Part shown: positions 41,985 to 51,037 of the stretch, piece after piece | Numbering within the stretch: the stretch's first letter is position 1 | Layout: each line of letters begins with the position of its first letter | Origin: an uncultured Bacteroidota bacterium | GTDB taxonomy: Bacteria > Bacteroidota > Bacteroidia > AKYH767-A > OLB10 | Direction: 5' to 3' | DNA length: 64,000 bases | Assembly (NCBI GenBank): GCA_903847585.1 | Contig: CAINEC010000048.1 | Coordinates: 24,189 to 88,188 of the forward strand | Translations under genes and position numbers: made by a program | Notes under the pieces: generated by a model | The model's input: only the letters and a program-made list of their open reading frames with translations | What the model was told of the DNA's origin: nothing | Database searches by the model: none

Positions 41985-43337
41985 ATGGAATTAAATTCAT
42001 TAAATGCTATATCTCCAGTTGATGGTCGTTATTTTAAAGTATGCGAACCATTAACGAATTATTTTTCGGAAGAAGCATTAATCAAATATCGAGTAAAAGT
42101 AGAGGTTGAATATTTCATTGCATTATGTGAAATTCCTTTACCACAATTACAAAATGTTTCTCGCGACAGCTACGCTGGTTTAAGAAAGTTGTATGAAAAC
42201 TTTACAAGTGATGATGCAATACGAATCAAGACAATTGAGCGTACAACGAATCACGATGTAAAAGCTGTTGAGTATTTTTTAAAAGAAGAATTTGACAAAC
42301 TGAATTTAAGCGAACACAAAGAATTTATTCATTTCGGATTAACGAGTCAGGATATCAATAATACATCTATACCATTATCAGTTCAAGAAGCATTGCAAAA
42401 TGTTTACTACAAAGAACTGAATCAGTTGTTAGAGAAATTACATGAGCTAAGTAATGCGTGGAAAAATATTCCTATGCTTGCACGTACTCACGGACAACCT
42501 GCCTCTCCTACTCAGTTGGGAAAGGAAATTTATATTTTCAAACATCGTATTGAGCAACAATTAATACAACTTCAGGAAATCCCTAATACTGCTAAATTTG
42601 GTGGTGCTACTGGAAACTTCAATGCTCACGTAGTGGCCTATCCGCAAATTGATTGGGAGAACTTTGCCAACAAATTTGTTTTGACGTTAGGATTGAAGCG
42701 TTCACCATATACTACGCAAATTGAATCTTATGATAACATGGCTGCATTGTTTGATGCTATGAAACGTATTAATACTATTTTGATTGATTTAAGCAGAGAT
42801 ATCTGGACGTACATCTCAATGAACTACTTCACACAAAAAGTAGTGGCAAACGAAGTGGGATCATCGGCTATGCCTCATAAAGTTAATCCGATAGACTTTG
42901 AAAATGCTGAGGGCAATTTAGGTTTATCGAATGCAATGTTAGAGCATCTATCAGCTAAGTTACCTGTATCAAGATTACAACGCGATTTAACAGATTCGAC
43001 GGTCCTTAGAAATATAGGAGTGCCATTTGCGCATATCTCAATTGCTTTAGCTTCATTAAGCAAAGGGTTAAATAAGATTAGCGTTAATGAGACCGTAATT
43101 CATAATGACCTAGAAAACAATTGGGCTGTTGTTGCTGAGGCTATTCAGACAATTTTACGTCGAGAAGGATATCCTAATCCGTATGAAGCCTTAAAAGCTT
43201 TGACACGTACGGGAGGAAAAATTAATCAAGATACTATCAAAGATTTTATCCATACACTTGAAATAAGTGCGGAGATTAAAGAGGAACTTTCAAAGATAAC
43301 CCCTCATAATTATATTGGGATAAAATACCATTATTAA
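41985..43337 (+). CDS. purB: Adenylosuccinate lyase
   Basis: NAISPVDGRYFKVCEPL, FIHFGLTSQDINNTSIPLS, GSSAMPHKVNPIDFENAEGN. Confidence 0.97.
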   Translation: MELNSLNAISPVDGRYFKVCEPLTNYFSEEALIKYRVKVEVEYFIALCEIPLPQLQNVSRDSYAGLRKLYENFTSDDAIRIKTIERTTNHDVKAVEYFLKEEFDKLNLSEHKEFIHFGLTSQDINNTSIPLSVQEALQNVYYKELNQLLEKLHELSNAWKNIPMLARTHGQPASPTQLGKEIYIFKHRIEQQLIQLQEIPNTAKFGGATGNFNAHVVAYPQIDWENFANKFVLTLGLKRSPYTTQIESYDNMAALFDAMKRINTILIDLSRDIWTYISMNYFTQKVVANEVGSSAMPHKVNPIDFENAEGNLGLSNAMLEHLSAKLPVSRLQRDLTDSTVLRNIGVPFAHISIALASLSKGLNKISVNETVIHNDLENNWAVVAEAIQTILRREGYPNPYEALKALTRTGGKINQDTIKDFIHTLEISAEIKEELSKITPHNYIGIKYHY

Positions 43338-43360
43338 TATACTTAATTAAGAACAAATAC

Positions 43361-43368
43361 TATATTTG
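43361..43368 (+). promoter_or_regulatory. Candidate -7 box TATATTTG upstream of the DMT transporter gene
   Basis: Matches TAnnTTTG; only 15 bp before the ATG at 43384, so the transcript may be nearly leaderless. Confidence 0.4.
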
Positions 43369-43383
43369 TGCAACTAACGCACA

Positions 43384-44229
43384 ATGACTTTCCTTTATTT
43401 GTTTTTCGGCATGATTTGCTTTGGCGCAAGCAATTGCTTATGGAGAAATTTGCAAAAATCTTTTAGCGATTCGCAATTACTCTTATACAGAAGCTTGTTA
43501 ACTGTCCCGCTACTCTTGTTGATTTGCTGGTACATAGACTCCAACTACTTATTAAATCCAATAGATTATATATCACCTTTTTTAAGCGCTGTCCCATGGA
43601 TTGTAATTAGCTTACTTGGACTCTATTTATTTATTGCTTCAATTCGATTGCAAGCTAGTGGGATTTCAGCAGCAGTTGTGTTATGGGGTTCTTTATTCGG
43701 AGTTATGATGTCCTATTTTATTGATCACACTCCATTCCCGAGTAATATATTATCAATTTCTATATTGTCGATTGCAGGACTATTATTAATCGATAGTGAA
43801 TTGTTTAACAAGATTAAACCAAACAAAGGAACAATGTTAGCGATGGGAGCTGGACTTTGCTGGGCAATTGCGAGTAGAGGTTTTAAATCAGAAATTACGG
43901 TAACGCATCCGAGTTTATTTGCTTTATTTCAAGAAATGGTTGTACTGATAATTTCATTAGCATTAGTATTTGCTCAAAGAAAAAGTACAAGTCTTGAGCA
44001 TACTAGCTCTCCAATAAAAGGAATTTTAATAATAGCTTTACTAACTATAGGAGGAATTATAGGAAGCAACCTTGCTATCGTAAATAGCAATATGATGTAC
44101 TTCTCCATGATCAGTGCTGTACAACCTGCTACTACAGTTATTGTTTCCAGATTTTTTCAAAAAGAAGACATCAGCAATCTTCAAATCATCGGGGCCATTT
44201 TATTAATAACTGCGGCGGCATTGAATTAA
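43384..44229 (+). CDS. EamA/DMT-family transporter
   Basis: 10 predicted TM segments; internal duplication typical of EamA; MMYFSMISAVQPATTVIVSRFFQKEDI. Confidence 0.85.
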   Translation: MTFLYLFFGMICFGASNCLWRNLQKSFSDSQLLLYRSLLTVPLLLLICWYIDSNYLLNPIDYISPFLSAVPWIVISLLGLYLFIASIRLQASGISAAVVLWGSLFGVMMSYFIDHTPFPSNILSISILSIAGLLLIDSELFNKIKPNKGTMLAMGAGLCWAIASRGFKSEITVTHPSLFALFQEMVVLIISLALVFAQRKSTSLEHTSSPIKGILIIALLTIGGIIGSNLAIVNSNMMYFSMISAVQPATTVIVSRFFQKEDISNLQIIGAILLITAAALN

Positions 44230-44314
44230 TAAAACCTGATCAACCATTTACTAAACATGCTTTTTATCTGTATCAATTCGAATTGACATGCAGATTATTT
44301 GATTAGATTTGAGG

Positions 44315-45628
44315 ATGTCAGAAACAACGACGTTAAAAAAATCGCTTCGAGGAATTCATATCTGGGCCTTAGCAGTTGGATTAGTTATATCAGGTGAATA
44401 TTTCGGATGGAATTATGGTTGGGCGAGTGGTGGTCCGATGGGAATGTTCATTGCTACCCTACTCGTTACTATTTTTTATTTATGCTTTGTATTTAGCTTC
44501 ACAGAACTCACAACGGCATTACCAGATGCAGGAGGACCTTTCACATTTGCAGATAAAGCTTTTGGAAGAAGAGTTGCAGTATTTACTGGTTATGCAACAG
44601 TAGTAGAGTTTGTTTTAGCAACGCCCGCTATTGCCATAGCATTGGGAAGTTATGTACATTTTTTACACCCGATGCTTGATACGACTATTGTTGCTATTGT
44701 AGCTTATTTACTTTTTACGATTATCAATTTAATAGGCATCAAAGAAAGCGCAGCATTTACACTTATCGTTACCATATTAGCAATTACAGAATTATTAATC
44801 TACATAGGAATAACTTCCACACATTACGAAGCTAGCAATATTGAATTAATAAACACTACTACTACTTTCAAAGATGTATTCTCAGCCATACCATTTGCAA
44901 TTTGGTTATATCTCGCGATTGAAGGAGTTGCTATGGTATCTGAAGAAGTGAAAGACCCTAAGAAGAGTTTACCTATAGGATATATCACTGGTATTATCAC
45001 ACTTTGTATTCTCGCTATCGGCGTGATGTTCTTCACTTGCGCAGCAGTACCTTGGCAACAATTAACAACCATTGATTATCCACTTCCAGAAACGATTGGT
45101 ATCTTATTAGGCAAAGGCAATACGCTTACAACCATTATAGCAGGTGTTGGAATCTTTGGATTGATTGCTTCATTCAATAGTATCATCACGAGTTATTCGC
45201 GACAATTATTTGCGTTATCAAGAGCAGGGATACTTACTCCATCATTAGCACATATTCATATCCGTTACAAAACACCGCATAAGGCGTTATTAGTAGGATT
45301 AGGAATTGGAATCATCAGCATTTTTTCTGGCAAGACAAATGACTTAATTATTTTATCAGCAATGGGAGCTACGAGCATGTATATCGTGAGTATGTTTTCG
45401 TTATTTACATTAAGAAAAAACAATCCGGCACTTGTACGTCCGTTCAAAGTCCCTTACTACCCTATTTTACCAATGATTGCTTTAGTACTTGGTTTGTTAT
45501 GTATGGTGGCCATGTTTTATTTTAATGTTAAGCTTGGATGTATTTTCTTTTTAGGCGGATTCATTAGTATTTTAGCATATGAATTAAATCAGCGAAGCAA
45601 ATCAAATGTACAAGACGCAAATAAGTAA
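44315..45628 (+). CDS. eat: Ethanolamine permease-like APC transporter
   Basis: VGLVISGEYFGWNYGWASGGPMGMFIATLLV; immediately upstream of and overlapping eutB. Confidence 0.9.
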   Translation: MSETTTLKKSLRGIHIWALAVGLVISGEYFGWNYGWASGGPMGMFIATLLVTIFYLCFVFSFTELTTALPDAGGPFTFADKAFGRRVAVFTGYATVVEFVLATPAIAIALGSYVHFLHPMLDTTIVAIVAYLLFTIINLIGIKESAAFTLIVTILAITELLIYIGITSTHYEASNIELINTTTTFKDVFSAIPFAIWLYLAIEGVAMVSEEVKDPKKSLPIGYITGIITLCILAIGVMFFTCAAVPWQQLTTIDYPLPETIGILLGKGNTLTTIIAGVGIFGLIASFNSIITSYSRQLFALSRAGILTPSLAHIHIRYKTPHKALLVGLGIGIISIFSGKTNDLIILSAMGATSMYIVSMFSLFTLRKNNPALVRPFKVPYYPILPMIALVLGLLCMVAMFYFNVKLGCIFFLGGFISILAYELNQRSKSNVQDANK

Positions 45629-46979
45629 TCATAGTTATTGCTTTGAATCTTTAAGAGATTTATTGGCTAAAGCATCTCCGTTAAGAAGTGGTGATGTATT
45701 AGCAGGCGTATGTGCATCGAGTTACGAGGAAAGAATCGCTGCTCAATTAGCTTTATCAAATGTTCCCTTAAAGAATTTCCTGAATGAAGTTGTTATCGAT
45801 TATGATAAAGATGATATCACTCGATTAATAATCGATACGCACGATAAAGAAGCATTTGCAACAATATCTCATTTAACAGTTGGAGGATTTCGTGACTGGC
45901 TTTTATCGACGGAAGTAACGAATGAAATAATCCTTCAGACCAATAAAGGTATCACTCCTGAGATGGCTGCAGCGGTAAGTAAAATAATGTCGCTGCAAGA
46001 TTTAATTTTAGTCGCACAAAAAATTGAAGTTGTTTCTAAGTTTAGAACTACTGTTGGATTAAAAGGAAGATTCTCCACTCGCTTACAACCTAATCATCCA
46101 AATGATGATAACAAGGGTATCATGGCTTCTATTTTAGATGGACTTTTATATGGATGTGGCGATGCAGTAATTGGAATTAATCCAGTAAGTGATAGTGAAG
46201 AAATTGCAATATCCATTCTTTCAATGTTAGAAGAGTTGCGATTGAAATTTGAAATACCAATGCAATCGTGCGTATTATCACATTACAGCTTAACAAAAAG
46301 TATTGCTAATCGTGCGCCAGTAGATTTATTATTTCAGTCAATTGCAGGAACACAAAAAGCGAATGAATCATTTGGTGTTTATTTAAATGATTTAGCGGAA
46401 GCACAAGAAGCTATATTAGCATTAAAACGCAATCCGAATTCTAATCAAGTATTTTATTTTGAAACAGGACAAGGTACTGCATTATCTGCCAATGCTCATG
46501 CAATGATTGATCAACAAACATGTGAAGCACGTGCTTACGCAGTTGCAAGAAAGTTCAATCCGTTTTTAGTGAACTCAGTTGTTGGATTCATCGGACCAGA
46601 ATATTTATTTAATGGAAAGCAAATTATCCGTGCAGGATTAGAAGATCATTTCTGTGGGAAGTTATTAGGATTACCAATGGGAGTTGATGTTTGTTATACT
46701 AATCACGCTGATTGTGATCAAGATGACATGGATAATTTAAGCACTTTACTTGCTGCTGCAAATTGTAATTTTATGATGGCGGTTCCTGGGTCGGATGATA
46801 TTATGTTACAATACCAGAGTACATCGTATAACGATGCTGCCTATCTGCGAAAAGTATTTAATAAGAAAGTTGCTCCTGAGTTTGAAAGGTGGTTAGAGAA
46901 AATGGGGATTCAAAATAAGAATGGGGAATTAGCTTTTGCGAATGAAGAAATCAAAAAACTTTTAAATCATCTTTCGTAA
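45606..46979 (+). CDS. eutB: Ethanolamine ammonia-lyase large subunit
   Basis: LRSGDVLAGVCASSYEERIAAQLALSNVPL, GLKGRFSTRLQPNHPNDD, FETGQGTALSANAH, GVDVCYTNHADCDQDDMDNL. Confidence 0.97.
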   Translation: MYKTQISNHSYCFESLRDLLAKASPLRSGDVLAGVCASSYEERIAAQLALSNVPLKNFLNEVVIDYDKDDITRLIIDTHDKEAFATISHLTVGGFRDWLLSTEVTNEIILQTNKGITPEMAAAVSKIMSLQDLILVAQKIEVVSKFRTTVGLKGRFSTRLQPNHPNDDNKGIMASILDGLLYGCGDAVIGINPVSDSEEIAISILSMLEELRLKFEIPMQSCVLSHYSLTKSIANRAPVDLLFQSIAGTQKANESFGVYLNDLAEAQEAILALKRNPNSNQVFYFETGQGTALSANAHAMIDQQTCEARAYAVARKFNPFLVNSVVGFIGPEYLFNGKQIIRAGLEDHFCGKLLGLPMGVDVCYTNHADCDQDDMDNLSTLLAAANCNFMMAVPGSDDIMLQYQSTSYNDAAYLRKVFNKKVAPEFERWLEKMGIQNKNGELAFANEEIKKLLNHLS

Positions 46980-47723
46980 ATGTCGCTTGAAAAATCAAAT
47001 TCATCTTTACAACGAAATGAACTTAAAAAGTTCACGACGGCTCGTGTTGGGTTAAGCACAAGCGGAGTTTCGTTAAGTACGGAGGAAGTTTTAGCATTTA
47101 GATTAGCACATGCAAGAGCTGTTGATGCTGTATGGGTGGAATGGAATGCTACATCCATACAAGAAAAATTAAAATCGAGAGGAGCTAAAAGTACCATCAT
47201 TGAAAGTACTGCAACCAGTCGACTTCAATATGTACAAAATCCACTTTTAGGTTGCGAACTTAATGGACAATCAATAGAAATTGTAAAAGCAATTAAGAAT
47301 GAAAATGCTATTTCAATTATTCTTGCTGATGGATTATCTCCGAAGGCAGTAGAAGAACAAGGTTGTGAATTAATAACCGCTTTATTGGATGAATTACGTT
47401 CAATCGGAAATCAAATAAATCCGATTTTCATTTGTCGAAATGGAAGAGTCGCCATTGGTGACCAACTAGGAGAAATCACTAAATGTAAAATTGCAATTGT
47501 AATTATTGGTGAGCGTCCTGGCTTAACAACACATCAGAGTTTAGGAATGTACATTACTGCAAATCCATCGCTGCAATCTACCAATGCTGATAGAAATTGT
47601 ATTTCAAATATTCACCAAGAAGGATTAAGTATAGCGCAAGCTTCTAACGAATGCAAAATGCTAATTCAAAAAATGTTGAAGCATAATTTATCGGGATACC
47701 GACTCAATCAATTACCTGATTAA
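46980..47723 (+). CDS. eutC: Ethanolamine ammonia-lyase small subunit
   Basis: LRKFTTARVGLSTSG-like LKKFTTARVGLSTSGVSLSTEEVLAFRLAHARAVDAVW; IVIIGERPGLTTHQSLGMYIT. Confidence 0.97.
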   Translation: MSLEKSNSSLQRNELKKFTTARVGLSTSGVSLSTEEVLAFRLAHARAVDAVWVEWNATSIQEKLKSRGAKSTIIESTATSRLQYVQNPLLGCELNGQSIEIVKAIKNENAISIILADGLSPKAVEEQGCELITALLDELRSIGNQINPIFICRNGRVAIGDQLGEITKCKIAIVIIGERPGLTTHQSLGMYITANPSLQSTNADRNCISNIHQEGLSIAQASNECKMLIQKMLKHNLSGYRLNQLPD

Positions 47724-48457
47724 TTCCATCCAGCGGCTAATACCTCTGCTAAATGCGCCACTTTAATTGGTAAATTATTTTTCTTGATGATAGAATCAAA
47801 GTGCATTAAGCAATCCATATCAGTTGAAATAATCGTGTCAGCGCCAGCATCAATAAAATCCTGAATTATTTTACTTCCTATATCTACTGATAACTTTTCG
47901 TTATTACGATCAAGTCCGCCACTCATACCACAACAAGAATAAGTCGAAGGAGTTTCTATTAAAGTTAACTCTCGCACTTTACTTAAAAGCAATCGAGGCG
48001 CCTGTTTGATTTTCAATTCATGAACGGCTTTACAAGCATCAAACATAACAGCCTTCGAATTATAACGGGCACCTATATCCGAAGCATTCATCACATTCAC
48101 TAAAAAGTCGGAAAGTTCAAACATGTTTTTTTGCACCGACTTATACTGATTATGCAAAGAAGAATTGTGGAATAAGGCAGGATACTGACATTTTACAGTA
48201 GCAGTACATGCAGCTCCAGGACAAACAATATAACGTTCATGCTGTAACTCCATGATGAGCTTTTCACCGACTTCCTTACAATGATCCCAATAACCATCTT
48301 CGAATGCAATTCGTCCGCAGCAAGTCTGCTCGACATTATACTGCACATCGCAACCTAATCGCTCTAACACTTTAATCATATTATTAGCAACATCAGGATA
48401 ATACTGATCTACAAGGCAGGGTATGAATATGTCGACTTTTAAATTCATGGAGGACAA
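47720..48457 (-). CDS. (Fe-S)-binding CCG-domain protein, LutA/YkgE-like
   Basis: DIFIPCLVDQYYPDVANNMIKVLERLGCDVQYNVEQTCCGRIAFEDG and STYSCCGMSGGLDRNN. Confidence 0.92.
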   Translation of the reverse strand: MSSMNLKVDIFIPCLVDQYYPDVANNMIKVLERLGCDVQYNVEQTCCGRIAFEDGYWDHCKEVGEKLIMELQHERYIVCPGAACTATVKCQYPALFHNSSLHNQYKSVQKNMFELSDFLVNVMNASDIGARYNSKAVMFDACKAVHELKIKQAPRLLLSKVRELTLIETPSTYSCCGMSGGLDRNNEKLSVDIGSKIIQDFIDAGADTIISTDMDCLMHFDSIIKKNNLPIKVAHLAEVLAAGWN

Positions 48458-48508
48458 AAATAATTAAATGAATTGGTAATTTGAAGATTTGGAAATGGTC
48501 TTTTGATT

Positions 48509-48793
48509 TCACAAATGAATGTACGATTTAATAGTAGTAACATACCGTTCAAAAGCTTTTAATCCTTTGGAAGTAAGCTTACAGGTGGTTACAGGATACT
48601 TACCTTTGAATCCTTTTTTTATTGAAACATATCCCGCCTTTTGTAATTTATCGAGTTGCAGGCTCAAATTACCAGCAGAAGTATTTGTCTTTTCTCGAAG
48701 GTAAAGAAACTCTGCTTCATCCAATCCAACCAACAAAGAAACAATTGACAGTCGCAGTTGAGAATGTAAAATTGGGTCTAAATCTTTAAACAC
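48509..48793 (-). CDS. Winged-helix transcriptional regulator (HTH_34-like)
   Basis: DPILHSQLRLSIVSLLVGLDEAEFLYLREKTNTSAGNLSLQLDKLQKAGYVSIKKGFKGKYPVTTCKLTSKG. Confidence 0.92.
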   Translation of the reverse strand: MFKDLDPILHSQLRLSIVSLLVGLDEAEFLYLREKTNTSAGNLSLQLDKLQKAGYVSIKKGFKGKYPVTTCKLTSKGLKAFERYVTTIKSYIHL

Positions 48794-49364
48794 GTTGGAT
48801 TTTCATTTTAACACCAGGAACAATACAAGTAAATAGACAGGCAAGTGAAGCCAAAAAACATTGTTGTGATACTTCCAACTTTAAGCAATAAGCCCCAATT
48901 AACATTCCTACTATTCCCATTATTATTGAAAATCTTTCGTTAACAATTCCGCCAGTAACAAAAACTGTTAATCCTAATAATGAACAGAAAATTGGAATGA
49001 CGATATAATTAAACGAGCCAAATTCAGCTGCTAAATAAATTGTGATATAGGCAAACGCAAATCCTGAAAATGCAAACAAATACACTTTATCTGCAATTGA
49101 CTTAGCCGTCTCTTTAAGATCATCCTGCTTTGACCTTCTTGAAGATAAAAACCCACCGATTGGAAATACAACCCAAAACCAACCTTGTAATCCGCTGAGA
49201 GCAGGATCAGAATTCGTCAGCGCAAAATAATTTAGAATATAATAAAGGAAGAGTATTATGCCCCATAGAATAAAATAGTAATAAGCTCCGTGTGGCACCC
49301 TCCTAGCCTCTTGAACAGCTTGTTCAATCGTCTTAATAGATTGTTTGACGTCTAGGTTTTCCAT
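48786..49364 (-). CDS. Integral membrane protein co-transcribed with the winged-helix regulator
   Basis: Several TM segments (YYFILWGIILFLYYILNYFAL, GGIVNERFSIIMGIVGMLIGAYCL); 8-bp overlap with the downstream regulator. Confidence 0.85.
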   Translation of the reverse strand: MENLDVKQSIKTIEQAVQEARRVPHGAYYYFILWGIILFLYYILNYFALTNSDPALSGLQGWFWVVFPIGGFLSSRRSKQDDLKETAKSIADKVYLFAFSGFAFAYITIYLAAEFGSFNYIVIPIFCSLLGLTVFVTGGIVNERFSIIMGIVGMLIGAYCLKLEVSQQCFLASLACLFTCIVPGVKMKIQRV

Positions 49365-49375
49365 AATTTTTTTTA

Positions 49376-49407
49376 CAAATATAAACTAGTTAATATTATT
49401 AACCAAA
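49376..49407 (-). promoter_or_regulatory. Promoter TTTG-N20-TATATTTG with palindrome GTTAATATTATTAAC in the spacer (candidate autoregulatory operator)
   Basis: + strand CAAATATA at 49376-49383, CAAA at 49404-49407, GTTAAT-ATT-ATTAAC at 49389-49403. Confidence 0.7.
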
Positions 49408-49614
49408 TTTTATTAATTTGAAAATTTGATGATTTGATAATTAAAAATAGGATTAGAACATCACGGTAAAAAAAGCAGTTTTACTAATTAGACCAACATG
49501 CTAATAACACTTGCAACTTCATTGTAATTAATTAAACAAGTTATTCATTAAATAATGGCTTATGTTCGTTTACAAACGCTTAAGTTTAGTCATGAAAAAA
49601 AAAGGAGCATTAAA

Positions 49615-50943
49615 TCAGGCCACCTCTCCCCTTTCCCTCTCCATCTTTACCCAACTCAAAAACAATAATCCTAAAAAGAAGAAGCAAGAAATAACAACAA
49701 TAGAATTACGCATACTACCAGTAATAGCGTTAATATATCCGAAGATAAATGTACCCACCACCGTACCTGTTTTATCGCATACATCAAAGAAACTAAAATA
49801 CGATGCATGGTCTTTTGTCTCAGGCAATAACTTCGAATAGGTTGAGCGCGACAAAGACTGAATTCCACCCATCACCATTCCTACACAACCAGCCAAGACG
49901 ATGAAATACGTCTGCTCATTAAATCCATATTTCTTATCACAGAAATAAGCAGCCACACTTAAAATTGTCCAACAAATAATAGAGATTCGCAAAGCGATGA
50001 TGTTCCCAAATCGTTTAGACAAACTGCTAAATATAAATGCTCCAGGAACTGCCACAAATTGAATAATTAAAATCACTGCAATCAACACTTCAGAACTTAA
50101 CTTCAATTCACTCTTTCCAAATAAGGTTGCGACATACATCACCGTTTGTGTGGCCATGTTGTACAAAAAGAAGGATAATAAAAATCGTTTTAGTCGTGGA
50201 GTATGCTTTAATTCACTCCATACTTTTTTCAATTCTTTATATCCTTTTGAAAACAATTGTTTATCGTTTGAATGTTGAGTAGGCAACTCTGGAACATTTC
50301 TAAAAGTAATCTGTGCAAATCCAAACCACCAAATTCCAACTAACAAGAATGATATTCGCGTAGCCACACCTGCAGAAATATTTCCATACCACTGTGGAAA
50401 CATGACCATCGTCAAACAAAAAATAAGTAAGAAAGAACTTCCAAAATATCCTAAAGCAAAGCCTTGTGCAGAGACTTTGTCCTGATCTTCTGGAGCTGCT
50501 ATCTCTGGTAAAAAAGCGTTATAAAACACAATACTTCCTGCGAAACCAATAGCGGCTAACATCGAACAAAATACACCGATATAAATCGTTTCAACTCCTG
50601 TAAAGAAATACATCAGTGAACATGATATTGCTCCCATCGTGCTGAAGAAAAACATAAACTTTTTCTTTTTCCCACTGTAATCCGCCATCGATGATAGCAA
50701 CGGTGACAATAACATAATCACTAAAAACGCAGCTGATATTGCGTAGGTCTGTAATGAATCGCTATTAAAGGTATGCCCTAAAAACTGAACATCATTATTT
50801 CCATCTTCCGTAGCAATTGCATTAAAGTAAATAGGAAACAAGGTGCTTGTAATTACGAGTGAGTATGCAGAGTTTGCCCAATCGTACATCGCCCACGAAC
50901 GCAGGACTTTCTTAGGTGCAGTAACTTGTGCTGATTGATTCAT
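49615..50943 (-). CDS. MFS transporter, UMF1/Atg22-like family
   Basis: VLRSWAMYDWANSAYSLVITSTLFPIYFNAIA; QSLSRSTYSKLLPETKDHASYFSFFDVCDKTGTVVGTF. Confidence 0.9.
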   Translation of the reverse strand: MNQSAQVTAPKKVLRSWAMYDWANSAYSLVITSTLFPIYFNAIATEDGNNDVQFLGHTFNSDSLQTYAISAAFLVIMLLSPLLSSMADYSGKKKKFMFFFSTMGAISCSLMYFFTGVETIYIGVFCSMLAAIGFAGSIVFYNAFLPEIAAPEDQDKVSAQGFALGYFGSSFLLIFCLTMVMFPQWYGNISAGVATRISFLLVGIWWFGFAQITFRNVPELPTQHSNDKQLFSKGYKELKKVWSELKHTPRLKRFLLSFFLYNMATQTVMYVATLFGKSELKLSSEVLIAVILIIQFVAVPGAFIFSSLSKRFGNIIALRISIICWTILSVAAYFCDKKYGFNEQTYFIVLAGCVGMVMGGIQSLSRSTYSKLLPETKDHASYFSFFDVCDKTGTVVGTFIFGYINAITGSMRNSIVVISCFFFLGLLFLSWVKMERERGEVA

Positions 50944-50989
50944 TCTATTTTGTTGATTAGCGAATGTAGTAAATAAATAAAGTGCAAAA

Positions 50990-51018
50990 AAAATCCTGAC
51001 ATTTAATGCCAGGATTTT
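50990..51018 (-). terminator. Terminator of the aconitase gene
   Basis: AAAATCCTGACAT TTA ATGCCAGGATTTT hairpin, one mismatch. Confidence 0.75.
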
Positions 51019-51037
51019 CTTATTGTTTTATTACCAA

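Noticed and set aside
44309-48457. Ethanolamine locus as part of a bacterial microcompartment
   Set aside because: No shell-protein, EutA, EutD/E/G or regulator genes are visible; only permease plus EutBC.
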